DNA of 64,000 nt from Haloplanus sp. GDY1. GTDB taxonomy: Archaea > Halobacteriota > Halobacteria > Halobacteriales > Haloferacaceae. The stretch lies in contig NZ_CP098517.1 of NCBI RefSeq assembly GCF_023703775.1, positions 1-64,000 on the forward strand. Direction: 5' to 3'. This document shows, in pieces, positions 1 to 7,980 of the stretch. Position 1 is the first letter of the stretch. The number at the start of each line of letters is the position of its first letter. The notes under the pieces were generated by a model that had not been told where the DNA came from, did no database searches, and saw nothing but the letters and a program-made list of their open reading frames with translations. A program made the translations under genes and the position numbers.

Positions 1-198
1 GTTGGCCTTTAGCAGAAACGAACAAAACGAACGGAACGAATTGAGTGATGGAAATGAACGCAATTAGTTCAACGAGCGAAACGAACAGTTGGTTTTAACA
101 TCGTAGTAATCCTCTCACCGAGTGAAACAACCTCACCGAGCGCACCGAACTAAACGAGCAAAACGAACGAAACGAACACAACGAGAGAAACGAAGATA
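1..198. repeat. AACGAAC-type repeat cluster upstream of parA
   Basis: This gene-free leader is built largely of near-repeats of AACGAAC, AACGAGC and AACGAAA spaced about 9-10 bp, densest at 17-40, 73-92 and 150-197. It ends directly at the parA start. The same repeat occurs as DNA inside the parA partner gene (about 1085-1195) and inside the virB4-like gene (about 13115-13150). Position next to a parA operon suggests a centromere-like (parS) site or iterons bound by the partner protein. This is inference; no parS family is recognised. Confidence 0.55.
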
Positions 199-1017
199 AT
201 GACTGACACCAACACCGCACGAATCACGGTGGCGAATCAGAAGGGAGGCGCGGGGAAGACAACCGACGTCATTCATACTGGCGGCGCACTCGCTGCCCGA
301 GGCCACGACGTCCTCCTAGTCGATATCGACTACCACGGAGGGCTCACCTGCTCGCTTGGCTACAACGATCTGTACTACGACACCGACCGTACAACGCTGT
401 TCGACGTTCTCGACTTCGACCAGATGGAATCGGTGAACGACATCATCGTCGAGCACGAGGAATTCGACATCCTTCCCGCCAGCGAGAAACTCGCGAACAA
501 CAAGAACATCCAGACGCTGCTTGAGGCGCCGAAGAGTCGCGAGCGATTGGAGATGACTTTGGACGAGCTCGACAAGGACTACGACTACATTATCGTCGAC
601 ACGCCGCCATCTCTGAACGTCCTCACCGACAACGCGCTCGTCGCGACTGGCAACGTTGTCATCCCCGTCATTCCCGAGAAACTCAACGCCAACAGCCTCC
701 AGATTTTCGCTAAGCAGCTGAGCTCCCTCGAACAGGCGTACGGAGACATCAATCGGCTCGCAATCGTCTGTAACCGCGTCGAGCAGAACGCCGAACACCG
801 CGACACCATCGAGGAGATCAAGTCGGCGTACTCTCTCCCGGTGTTCGAGATCCCGAAGCGGACCGACCTCTCTCAGTCGATTGGCGAAGGGGTGTCCGTC
901 TTCGGCTTCGGCAAGGAGAACCAGCGCGTTGAGGATGCACGCGACCTGTTCAACGAAATCGCCGACCTGTTCGACGAGACGTTTGAGAAGACCGCACCTG
1001 AGGAGGTGGAAGCATGA
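199..1017 (+). CDS. parA: ParA/Soj-family partition ATPase
   Basis: The 272-aa protein has the deviant Walker A motif of ParA ATPases (QKGGAGKTT, residues about 14-22). It also has a DID motif (residues about 42-44) followed by YHGG instead of the usual PQG, and a VDTPPSLN switch segment near residue 136. ParA proteins use ATP-dependent binding to nucleoid DNA to segregate plasmids. The next gene starts inside the stop codon (ATGA overlap), so the two are translationally coupled. The repeat-rich leader may be the partition site. The changed residues after DID are unusual for the family, but the fold assignment is secure. Confidence 0.93.
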   Translation: MTDTNTARITVANQKGGAGKTTDVIHTGGALAARGHDVLLVDIDYHGGLTCSLGYNDLYYDTDRTTLFDVLDFDQMESVNDIIVEHEEFDILPASEKLANNKNIQTLLEAPKSRERLEMTLDELDKDYDYIIVDTPPSLNVLTDNALVATGNVVIPVIPEKLNANSLQIFAKQLSSLEQAYGDINRLAIVCNRVEQNAEHRDTIEEIKSAYSLPVFEIPKRTDLSQSIGEGVSVFGFGKENQRVEDARDLFNEIADLFDETFEKTAPEEVEA

Positions 1018-1418
1018 GCGATGGCTGGGGTGATGCTTCCGGCATCGAGGGCAACTACGAGGAGGAGGACGATGAGGTCGAATCCAGCGAAACGAGTGAG
1101 GTGAGTGAAACGGTGGAAACCAGTTCATCGACCGAAACGACCGAATCGACTTCAACGAGTGAAACGAACGAAACGAGCAAAACGAAGACGAACATCAAGG
1201 ACGAGTGGAATGGGCGGACGATCTACATTCCCGACGATGTCCTCGACGAGATGGAGGATACCTACCTCGAGTCCCAGCTGAAGCTCCGCAAGGCGGGCCA
1301 GGACGAGTTCAAGAAAAATCGCCACTTCTACCCGCTACTCGTCCAGTTCGGTGTTGAGGCGCTCTCTGAGGCGGATTCTGAGGAAATTCAGGCTCGGCTT
1401 TCGGAACTCGGAGACTGA
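1014..1418 (+). CDS. Small acidic partner of ParA, possible DNA-binding centromere protein
   Basis: This 134-aa protein overlaps the parA stop by ATGA. Residues 20-60 are an acidic Ser/Thr/Glu-rich linker encoded by the AACGAAAC-type DNA repeat. Residues 65-134 are a compact helical domain with an IYIPDDVLDEM segment and a conserved-looking HFYPLLV motif. Haloarchaeal parA genes are often followed by such short proteins instead of a canonical ParB, so a centromere-binding role is likely by context. No ParB nuclease or CTPase motif is present. Placing the repeat DNA inside the coding sequence could let the gene itself carry binding sites. Confidence 0.7.
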   Translation: MSDGWGDASGIEGNYEEEDDEVESSETSEVSETVETSSSTETTESTSTSETNETSKTKTNIKDEWNGRTIYIPDDVLDEMEDTYLESQLKLRKAGQDEFKKNRHFYPLLVQFGVEALSEADSEEIQARLSELGD

Positions 1419-1545
1419 ATGACCTCGCGCAGACCGGGGACCGAGTTTTTGTATAGCGATATACGATATAGAATATTCTGAAGTGCGGAGTTCCGGCGCT
1501 AAGAGACTCTAGACCCCCGAATTCCCCCGATGGCTCGAAAACAAC

Positions 1546-1581
1546 AAGTGGTCCTGATTATGCCCGTAATCACGACCACTT
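1546..1581. other. 36-bp dyad shaped like a Xer/tyrosine-recombinase core site
   Basis: Two 15-bp arms, AAGTGGTCcTGATTA and its complement, flank a 6-bp centre (TGCCCG). Only the C at position 9 of each arm fails to pair. This arm-centre-arm layout is that of Xer/dif-type crossover sites. A tyrosine recombinase lies 1.2 kb downstream. The rest of the 1419-1782 gap holds an AT-rich stretch (about 1454-1475) and nothing else recognised. An operator or terminator is an alternative. Confidence 0.5.
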
Positions 1582-1782
1582 TGAAGTACCCCGACGCCGT
1601 CGGTGAAGCACGAATGCTGCAACCCCCTCACAACGGCGCTTCCCCCGGGTAGAGCCGACAAGACCGGGCTCCGAGTTTGCTCTGACTCTCCTCAGCCGGG
1701 GTCGAGGCGATGGCGAAGAAACGCACTCGATATAGAACTAATGACCTCAACCTATATTAAGACAAAGCGCGAACGGTGTTGT

Positions 1783-2322
1783 ATGTCCGAAGACGAACCG
1801 AACTCCGAGGGCCTAATGGAACGCCAAACCACGGGCGAAGACCGCGTGAGGATGACCGCCCGGCAGCTTTCGGAGCCTCAGACGGCCAACTGGATCGCCT
1901 CGGAAGCGGGCTGGTCACACGAGCCGACCAAACGCGTCCTCGATCGGCTCGTCGACGATGGCATCCTCCACCGTGACGAAAGCGGTACTCACACCACGTA
2001 TTACCCAGATTATCGCCGCCAAGCGATGCAGGAGGCGATGCGGCTTCGAGACAGCGGGCACACTGTCGAGGAGCTTACGGACCGTCTCGCCGATATGAAG
2101 ACGCAGATTCGCGACTGGGAGGGCGAATTCGGCGTCGAGTCACCGAATCAGCTTCGCGGAACGCTCGCTGACGAGTCCCTTGACGGTGACGAGGAAGACC
2201 GTCGCCGTGAGATTGCCCGCGAGTGGGAGCACCTTCAGCGTCGTATCCAGATCGTTGGCTTTGCCATCCGCGAATGGGACTTCCTCGCTCCGACGACAGA
2301 GTCTGCCGAGGCCAGCAGCTAA
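1783..2322 (+). CDS. Winged-helix DNA-binding protein (DUF7342-like)
   Basis: The reading frame is open from 1603, but ATG 1783 is preferred: the TATA-like CCTATATTAAG ends about 30 bp upstream, fitting a leaderless haloarchaeal transcript. The 179-aa product has an N-terminal wHTH (residues about 20-75, with a NWIASEAGWS helix and a GTHTTYYPDY wing) followed by a helical region. It is clearly homologous to the protein at 43357-43908, which has the same order of motifs. The next gene begins 3 bp after the stop. The layout (small wHTH protein then small protein) resembles an HTH antitoxin with its toxin. Confidence 0.75.
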   Translation: MSEDEPNSEGLMERQTTGEDRVRMTARQLSEPQTANWIASEAGWSHEPTKRVLDRLVDDGILHRDESGTHTTYYPDYRRQAMQEAMRLRDSGHTVEELTDRLADMKTQIRDWEGEFGVESPNQLRGTLADESLDGDEEDRRREIAREWEHLQRRIQIVGFAIREWDFLAPTTESAEASS

Positions 2323-2325
2323 CGG

Positions 2326-2784
2326 ATGTCGGTCCCGCATCCAGGTGGTGACCCGAACGCGAACCTCTACGCCCAATTGAAGCGGGACGTCCTCGACCGT
2401 GTCCCCCAGATCACGGCCGTCGAGTACGTTCCTGACGATATCGAGGCCAAGCAGCTGCGGGCGGTTTTTGATCCAGCCCGCCTTAATCCCCCAACGGGCC
2501 CTGATTCGCCGGAACTGACCGTCAAGTGGTATCGACAGGACCCTCACGACTGGTTCCGTATCAACTACACCGATCCGAACACGGGCTTTCACGCCGGCTG
2601 GCACCAGGACGAGGACCATCCCGATCTCGGACGGGCGCATTTCCAGTACTCTGCCGCCAATACGGAGGACCGCTGGGGGATCACATTTGAATACGAGACT
2701 CCTTCCCTGATCCTCTGGGAAATCGTCGAAACGCTCTTCGAGGACGTCCGTCCGACTTACCAGTACGCGAACGAGGAACGATGA
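2326..2784 (+). CDS. TumE-like small protein, possible toxin partner of the wHTH gene
   Basis: This 152-aa protein follows the wHTH gene by 3 bp and overlaps the integrase start (ATGA at 2781). The middle carries LTVKWYRQD, FRINYTDP and GWHQDEDHPDLGRAHFQ, a beta-rich pattern with His/Asp clusters like that of TumE (DUF6516) toxins. Those toxins pair with small HTH antitoxins. The similarity is judged by eye and is weak, so the toxin role is inference from pairing and pattern. A haloarchaeal protein of unknown function is the alternative. Confidence 0.5.
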   Translation: MSVPHPGGDPNANLYAQLKRDVLDRVPQITAVEYVPDDIEAKQLRAVFDPARLNPPTGPDSPELTVKWYRQDPHDWFRINYTDPNTGFHAGWHQDEDHPDLGRAHFQYSAANTEDRWGITFEYETPSLILWEIVETLFEDVRPTYQYANEER

Positions 2785-4007
2785 CACCTCGAGAACGCAC
2801 TAATCAGTCACTCGCGAGTTCCTTCGAGCGCTACCTCCAGGACAAGGGGAAAGGCCGCGGCGGCGACGGTGGGAACTATCGACGTAACGCTGCACGCGAG
2901 CTTGAACGGTTCGCCGAGTGGGCCGCCGGCGACCGCGGCGCCGACGACTGGACCGGGATCGTCTCCGACGACGTCGACCGCAAACCGACCTTCGACGATC
3001 TCGACGAACGCGTGTTCCGGGAGTACGCCCGACATCTCGGTGGAGATCGGGGACTCAAGCAGAACACGGTACAAACCTATTACCGCTATATCTCTGCCTG
3101 GTGTGGGTGGTGTGTCAACGAAGGGTATCTCGAGGCGCATTACGCGCAGCGGGCGAGTGCGATGGCGCCGTTACCGGAGGACGACGGCCGCAAGCCCGGC
3201 GACCAGCAGGCCTGGACGTCTGAACAGCGCCACGCTCTCACCCGCCACGTCGACGAACGGGCCCGCGACGCTGTCGAGGCGTACACGACACTCCCAGAGG
3301 ATACTGACCCCCTCGACAAGCAGCGAGCGCGCTACGTAGCGCTGAAGGCGACTCGTGACCGGGCTCTGGTGTTCGTCCTCGCGTACACCGCTGTCCGCGT
3401 TGGCGAACTCCTCCGAGATCCAAACGACCCGCGCCGGCGCGGCGTCCGCTGGGAGGATCTCTCCCTCGACGACGGGAGTATGGACGTCTACCGGAAGAAA
3501 CAGCAGTGGGACGCCGCGAGTCTCCCCGATCCAGTGATTTCTCCGCTGCGAAGCTATCGCCAGCTGATGGACCCGCCGACGGAGCAGTGGCCGGTGTTTC
3601 CGACGTTCGACCAACGGACGCTCGCAGAGCTCGTCCAGGATGACCTCGCCGATCGAGGGGAACGCCCAGAAGCAATCACTGAACGCCGTGCGGAGTACGC
3701 TCGCGACCTGCTGCTGGCGCTCGATGAGGACATTCGGCCTCCATCGATCACGACGGACGGCGCACGGTCGATTCTCCAACGGCTCTCAGAGGCTGCAGAG
3801 ATCGACATCGACCATCCGAAACACGACTATCTTGCGCCCCACGGTGGTCGACGTGGAATGGGCGAGGTGCTAGTCCGCGCGTTCGGGTACACTGTTGCGG
3901 CTCGCTATCTCGATAACTCGGAGGAGATGGTTCGTGAACGGTATTCGCATATTGAAGCCGGTGAATTGGGTGATGTCGCAACTGAAGCACTCGAACAGAT
4001 CGATTGA
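2781..4007 (+). CDS. Tyrosine recombinase (phage/Xer-type integrase)
   Basis: This 408-aa protein has an N-terminal SAM-like core-binding domain (residues about 10-115) and a C-terminal catalytic domain. The catalytic arginine lies in AVRVGELL (about residue 209), the HxxR motif in HGGRRGMGE (about 354-357) and the nucleophile in RERYSHI (Tyr about 388). The enzyme should cut and rejoin DNA through a 3'-phosphotyrosine. It overlaps the preceding gene by four bases, so it belongs to the maintenance module. Resolving plasmid multimers at the nearby dyad (1546-1581) or integrating the element are the two likely roles. Confidence 0.9.
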   Translation: MTPRERTNQSLASSFERYLQDKGKGRGGDGGNYRRNAARELERFAEWAAGDRGADDWTGIVSDDVDRKPTFDDLDERVFREYARHLGGDRGLKQNTVQTYYRYISAWCGWCVNEGYLEAHYAQRASAMAPLPEDDGRKPGDQQAWTSEQRHALTRHVDERARDAVEAYTTLPEDTDPLDKQRARYVALKATRDRALVFVLAYTAVRVGELLRDPNDPRRRGVRWEDLSLDDGSMDVYRKKQQWDAASLPDPVISPLRSYRQLMDPPTEQWPVFPTFDQRTLAELVQDDLADRGERPEAITERRAEYARDLLLALDEDIRPPSITTDGARSILQRLSEAAEIDIDHPKHDYLAPHGGRRGMGEVLVRAFGYTVAARYLDNSEEMVRERYSHIEAGELGDVATEALEQID

Positions 4008-4050
4008 CGCAAGCGTTTATACGGGAGGAGAACCTAGATTAGGTTAACCA

Positions 4051-4155
4051 ATGAGCCTTGACCAAGCGGTTGACGAAGCGCTCGCGACGTACAATATGTC
4101 GCGCAGCGAAGAGGCCGAGGAAACGGGCCGAACAGTCGCCACGCTTCAAGACTAG
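4051..4155 (+). CDS. 34-aa microprotein
   Basis: The ORF begins at ATG 4051, about 30 bp after a TTTATA box near 4016. It encodes a 34-aa acidic peptide ending GRTVATLQD. A similar 34-aa peptide ending GRAVAELRD is encoded at 38563-38667. Shared size, the SE-rich middle and the GR-VA-L-D end argue that both are real. It is convergent with the Fic gene nine bases away. No function is recognised; a small antitoxin or DNA-binding helix is possible. Confidence 0.45.
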   Translation: MSLDQAVDEALATYNMSRSEEAEETGRTVATLQD

Positions 4156-4164
4156 TAGAACCGC

Positions 4165-5040
4165 TTAGTTGAGGTCTCGGATTTTTTCGGCGAATTCTGC
4201 TTTCGAGAGGCCAGACGTCTCTTTTAGCTCCGGATAGCCGGCACGTTCGACAGCCTCCTCAACAAACGTTACCCAGAGATCTTCGTGCTTCTCCGCGTAG
4301 GCGATTTTCGCCTCACTTGGGTACATATCCAACTCGTATTCAGTCAGATCGATCTCGACTGCGTGTTTTCGCTCAAGCGTCCGCGCACCGAAGCTATACA
4401 GGTGCTTGAAGAGGACGTTCTTCCGTCGAACGGTCAACAGTCGCTTCGATTCGTTGATGTACTCGTTCACCCACTCTCGCCAGTCGTAGGATTCTGGATC
4501 GGTCTCTACAGAGGTTTCCGGCATAGCGAAATCCGGATTCAGTCGCCGGAGGTAGAACTGAATCAGCGCAACAGCGGTTCGATGGTTGGCATTTGGAAGC
4601 GCGTGCTTGAGGATCAGGTTCGAGGCGAGTCGGCCCGCTACGTCTGTTGCTGATCCTTCCCACGACGTCCGGTCGAGAACGTCCGGCAGTGCATCGACGT
4701 CGATATTCTTGTACGCCTCAACGGGAGTTCCCTCTTCTTCTTCGTTCTGAGCGATAAGTGCGCGGTAAATCTCGAGAAGACGAACGATGATGGTACTGTT
4801 GTCGGCACTCATCTCTGAGAGCGACTCGTTCAGGTTAAAATCAATCTCTTGAACAGGCCCACCGCCGACGCGGGATGTGTAGATGACGTAGAACGGTTCG
4901 TCGATATCGTATTTCTGGACCTTCACAGCGACGTCGTCGCCGTAGTCGACGATCTTCGAGACGATTTTGGCAGGAGCTGGATGGACGAAGTCAAGGGAGA
5001 ACTGCTTGTCGCCGGGGTGGTGGTAGTAGACGTGGCCCAT
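4165..5040 (-). CDS. Fic/Doc-domain protein
   Basis: This 291-aa protein carries HALPNANHRTA at about residues 147-157. This matches the Fic/Doc active loop HxFx(D/E)(G/A)N(G/K)R, with the catalytic His, the anion-binding Asn and the Arg kept. Phe is replaced by Leu and the acidic metal-binding residue by Asn, so catalysis may be altered. Fic proteins transfer AMP or phosphate to target proteins. An extra 90-aa N-terminal beta-rich domain and a long C-terminal helical region make it longer than classical Doc (about 125 aa). It is convergent to the 34-aa ORF, with no obvious antitoxin in its own operon. Confidence 0.72.
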   Translation of the reverse strand: MGHVYYHHPGDKQFSLDFVHPAPAKIVSKIVDYGDDVAVKVQKYDIDEPFYVIYTSRVGGGPVQEIDFNLNESLSEMSADNSTIIVRLLEIYRALIAQNEEEEGTPVEAYKNIDVDALPDVLDRTSWEGSATDVAGRLASNLILKHALPNANHRTAVALIQFYLRRLNPDFAMPETSVETDPESYDWREWVNEYINESKRLLTVRRKNVLFKHLYSFGARTLERKHAVEIDLTEYELDMYPSEAKIAYAEKHEDLWVTFVEEAVERAGYPELKETSGLSKAEFAEKIRDLN

Positions 5041-5192
5041 CTGCGTGCGTATTACTACTCATCTGTGCTTCTTAATCAAGTTCACGAGCGAGATTCTCTT
5101 CGAAAAGTCGGTGGACTGCTTTTTTATACTGCTAAGCATGCCGAATACCTATTTCTCCAGTTATGGCCGTCCGTGGTCTGAATTCAGGTGTC

Positions 5193-5319
5193 TCATTCGT
5201 GCGTCTCTCGACGTTGTTCATGTTCATCGTGAGTCAGTTCTCCGCGGGCGTAGGCGAGAAGGGGCTCCTCGACGACGGAAACGGCGAGGTTGTAGAGCTC
5301 GAGTAAGCGAGCTGATTCT
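5193..5319 (-). pseudogene. C-terminal remnant of an unidentified gene
   Basis: On the minus strand a frame with haloarchaeal codon use encodes a 41-residue tail (…LLELYNLAVSVVEEPLLAY…) ending at TGA 5195-5193. It is stopped upstream by another TGA near 5322 and has no start codon. It looks like the surviving 3' end of a gene whose 5' part is lost. The breakpoint is next to the inverted repeat at 5323-5368. The parent family is not recognised. Confidence 0.5.
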
Positions 5320-5322
5320 CAT

Positions 5323-5368
5323 TCTTAACCAACAGATGCCCAACTTTCTCAGTGGATGTTGGTTAAGA
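5323..5368. repeat. Inverted repeat TTAACCAACA/TGTTGGTTAA, copy 1
   Basis: Arms TCTTAACCAACA (5323-5334) and TGTTGGTTAAGA (5357-5368) are perfect complements separated by 22 bp. Three more copies with the same core arms and 21-22 bp spacing lie at 23331, 39665 and 44938. Constant spacing about three helical turns apart suggests binding of a dimer or tetramer. The stretch to 5514 holds a TTATAATTTATC AT-rich promoter-like patch (about 5398-5409) that may drive the transfer operon. Confidence 0.7.
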
Positions 5369-5514
5369 CTTTTTCTACTAGGTCAACAAGTGATTTGGTT
5401 ATAATTTATCGGATAAATTTGCACCACTTGGCAGCCAGAAAGCATTTATTCCTCATCCAGCTACCGTGCCAATATGTACCGGGACTCAGCCGGTGCATAC
5501 CCATACCCGCATGT

Positions 5515-5793
5515 ATGATTACGAGGTCAGTCACCATCGAGGACATCGATGACCTGTACCTGATGTGGAACGACCACATCAACGCCTCCGCCCTCTATCG
5601 CCGCGCCCTCCGCGAGGAAATGGAAGTCCGCGGTGTTGACCCCGATGAGCTCCGCGACCTCCTCGAACGGGCCCGCGAGCAGGGCTACACCCTCGAAGAG
5701 ATCGCAGAGGACACCAACCGATTCGACGACCTCCAGTCGCTCGTCGAAGAGCAGCAGAACCAGCCAACGGCTGGAGACGCCACCGATGATTGA
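5515..5793 (+). CDS. Small CcdA/RHH-like protein at the head of the transfer operon
   Basis: ATG 5515 gives a 92-aa acidic protein. The segment NASALYRRALREEME (about residues 24-38) resembles the helix of CcdA/RHH antitoxin-like proteins (VNxSxxxRRAxEE). The rest is a charged helix ending in a Gln/Asn-rich tail. It lies 6 bp upstream of the first membrane protein of the conjugation-like operon, so it may be a DNA-binding autoregulator of transfer genes. No cognate toxin is adjacent. Function is inferred from the motif and position only. Confidence 0.55.
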   Translation: MITRSVTIEDIDDLYLMWNDHINASALYRRALREEMEVRGVDPDELRDLLERAREQGYTLEEIAEDTNRFDDLQSLVEEQQNQPTAGDATDD

Positions 5794-5799
5794 CCCGCT

Positions 5800-6219
5800 A
5801 TGTCACAGGACCAGACTCCCTCCGACCCTGAGCGTAGCACTGACACCGAGTCACCGCTGACTGGGAAAATCCCTCGGCAGGCAGCGCTCACCATCGTCCT
5901 CCTGAGCCTGTTTGCCGTTCAACCGGTTGCAGCCCAGAGTAACGCGGTCTGTAGCGCAGACAACCTCCCGAGTATGATTGAGGGGTTCTTCCAGCTGACC
6001 ACCGCGCTGGGGATCGTCGGCCTCGCAATCGTTTGGCAGGCTGACTCCCTTATCGAGATGTTCACCCTCAATCCCGAGCAGAAGAAGGGGCTCAAGCGCC
6101 ACAAGCGTTCGGCGATGAAGTCCGCGGTCGTCCTCGTCGTCCTCGGCCCGCTCTACACCGTCGCCGGGTCAATGATGGGCCTCCCGCTGGCGCAGTGCGT
6201 CGACCTCGTCCCCTGGTAA
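5800..6219 (+). CDS. Small two-helix membrane protein, VirB2/pilin-like candidate
   Basis: This 139-aa protein has a polar N-terminus, a hydrophobic signal-like segment (residues about 30-46, ending VAAQ) and two further membrane helices (about 66-83 and 108-130). A basic loop (KKGLKRHKRS) separates the helices. The mature part contains two cysteines that could pair outside the membrane. Size, signal and hairpin topology match VirB2/TrbC-type pilins. It precedes secreted, VirB6-like and VirB4-like genes. The pilin call is inference; it could be another small T4SS inner-membrane subunit. Confidence 0.55.
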   Translation: MSQDQTPSDPERSTDTESPLTGKIPRQAALTIVLLSLFAVQPVAAQSNAVCSADNLPSMIEGFFQLTTALGIVGLAIVWQADSLIEMFTLNPEQKKGLKRHKRSAMKSAVVLVVLGPLYTVAGSMMGLPLAQCVDLVPW

Positions 6220-6246
6220 GCACTCCACAGCACCGTTGCGAGCCCT

Positions 6247-7980
6247 ATGAACCACCGAGAGCTCTCCGTGCTCATGGCCGGCTTGCTCGCGACGAGCCTA
6301 GTCACGGGTATCGTCGCCGCTGACCCGCCACGACCAGGTACGGAGGGGAATGGGCTCACGGAAAACGAGTCGGCAACGCTGTGGTCACGTGATGCGGACA
6401 ACTACATCAGCCAAGAAGAGTACCGCCAGCGCTACGGCGAGAACCGCTCCGCCGTCCATCAGGTCGCCAACGGGACGGACGTTACGTTCAAACGACCGCC
6501 GGCGACTGCGGCGACGTGGACGCGGAACGACTTTGAGGACCTCGACGCCGGCGGCCCAGATACGTCCGTGCATCCGCCGCACGCGGACCTTGAGGACGGC
6601 GTCTTCATCGAAGATGCTCACGCAACGATCTTCGCGGTCCAGCCCTCCACTCGTGGACACCTCGAGTCCGGTGAAACCCCACTCTATATCGCACCGAATG
6701 GGACGATGCGCGGGTTCGTTGATTACCGCGTTCGCGTCCCCAACGGGAGTTCCTCCGGCAACACAACTATCTCATGGTCGCTCACGGAGCACGAGATCGA
6801 AGAAGTCCGGTTGAAGAAGGACGGCGAGACCATCGCCGAGCGTGACGGGTCACATACGCCTGCCCTCGACTACCAGATCGAGGACGACTGGAGTGCGAAT
6901 CTCACGCTGGAAGCGGAGATTAGCGTCCGGCTGAAGAAGACCGTCAGGACCGACCTGGGTGACCGGACGGACGTCGACGTCACCTATCGGACGGAATCAC
7001 GCAATGTCTCCGGTTCGATCGGCGTCGAGATCTACGACCTCTCGGCGTACCCCTACTACGCCGAGTATCCGAACGGCGACGCTGGCGTGGCGATCTTCCA
7101 GTCGCGGCCATGGCAGGGGTACACGCTCACGGAGGACGGTGAGGCACGGGTCCGTGGCATCTGGCGGTTCTACACCGCTCGGAACACCAACTGGGACACA
7201 CTCGTTCGGTCGAATCGGACTACTAGTGCGACCGTTCAGTCGGACGCGATTCCGGTGTACGTCCACGCCTATCCCTCGCGGATCGGGCCGCGTGCCGAGC
7301 CGGTTCGAGACGGACCAGAACTCATCGAGACCTGGGGGACTGACCGCCCGTCGCCAGTCGGCACCATCGGTGAGAACATCAATATCGACATCGTCAACCA
7401 GTCGTACACGACGACGTACGGCGTCGCCGTTCGAGCCGAGAACGTCGACCGAGAGGCACTGCACGTTGCGGGTATCGTCCGGGGCGTGAATGCGTCAATC
7501 GTCGAACCGGATGCCGGCTCCGAGCGACAGCTCCGCCGCAGTAATCTTACTGTCCAGGTCATCCAGCAGAATCAGTCGCAAGCGACGCTCAGGGTCGAAC
7601 TCCGGGACAATCAAACTGGTGCGCCGATTGCGCTCGACGATAGCCGTCAGTATCCAATCGGCGGCACCACCCGAAACGGGTACATCACGGTCGCCGATCA
7701 GCGCGTCGAGACCAACGCCTCGGGAGTGGCGATCGTGACCGTCGACGAACCGGGCATCTACACGGCTCGGTACCATCCGGGCTCGTGGCTCGGTCACGAC
7801 CCGGCGTACGTGAGTGATACCGCGACGGCCCGGTGGCACCCACTCGGGACGATCGACGGCTGGTTTGCACTGGTGTTCGAGGTTGGCTGGCAGCTCCTGC
7901 CGTTCTTCGTGATGTTCTACGCTGGCAAGCGCCTCCTGCGGATGCTCGGCCCAGAAGACATCTTCGGACAGAAACCATGA
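6247..7980 (+). CDS. Large secreted, membrane-anchored protein of the transfer operon
   Basis: This 577-aa protein has a signal peptide (residues about 5-25), a beta-rich extracellular region and one C-terminal membrane helix (about 540-562) with a short basic tail. It contains many N-glycosylation sequons (for example NGT, NVS, NRT, NQS, NAS), fitting surface exposure in a haloarchaeon. The C-terminal half looks Ig-like, with the VDEPGIYTARYHPGSW segment near the membrane. Its place in the transfer operon suggests a mating-contact or surface component. Its stop overlaps the next start. No named family is recognised. Confidence 0.6.
   Translation: MNHRELSVLMAGLLATSLVTGIVAADPPRPGTEGNGLTENESATLWSRDADNYISQEEYRQRYGENRSAVHQVANGTDVTFKRPPATAATWTRNDFEDLDAGGPDTSVHPPHADLEDGVFIEDAHATIFAVQPSTRGHLESGETPLYIAPNGTMRGFVDYRVRVPNGSSSGNTTISWSLTEHEIEEVRLKKDGETIAERDGSHTPALDYQIEDDWSANLTLEAEISVRLKKTVRTDLGDRTDVDVTYRTESRNVSGSIGVEIYDLSAYPYYAEYPNGDAGVAIFQSRPWQGYTLTEDGEARVRGIWRFYTARNTNWDTLVRSNRTTSATVQSDAIPVYVHAYPSRIGPRAEPVRDGPELIETWGTDRPSPVGTIGENINIDIVNQSYTTTYGVAVRAENVDREALHVAGIVRGVNASIVEPDAGSERQLRRSNLTVQVIQQNQSQATLRVELRDNQTGAPIALDDSRQYPIGGTTRNGYITVADQRVETNASGVAIVTVDEPGIYTARYHPGSWLGHDPAYVSDTATARWHPLGTIDGWFALVFEVGWQLLPFFVMFYAGKRLLRMLGPEDIFGQKP

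Noticed and set aside
1603-1782. N-terminal extension of the wHTH gene
   Set aside because: The frame is open, but it crosses the TATA-like box, has poor codon use, and the paralogue at 43357 has no such extension.
5045-5404. A 119-aa plus-strand frame in the gap after the Fic gene
   Set aside because: Composition is not protein-like, it crosses the inverted repeat, and the opposite strand holds a better coding remnant.
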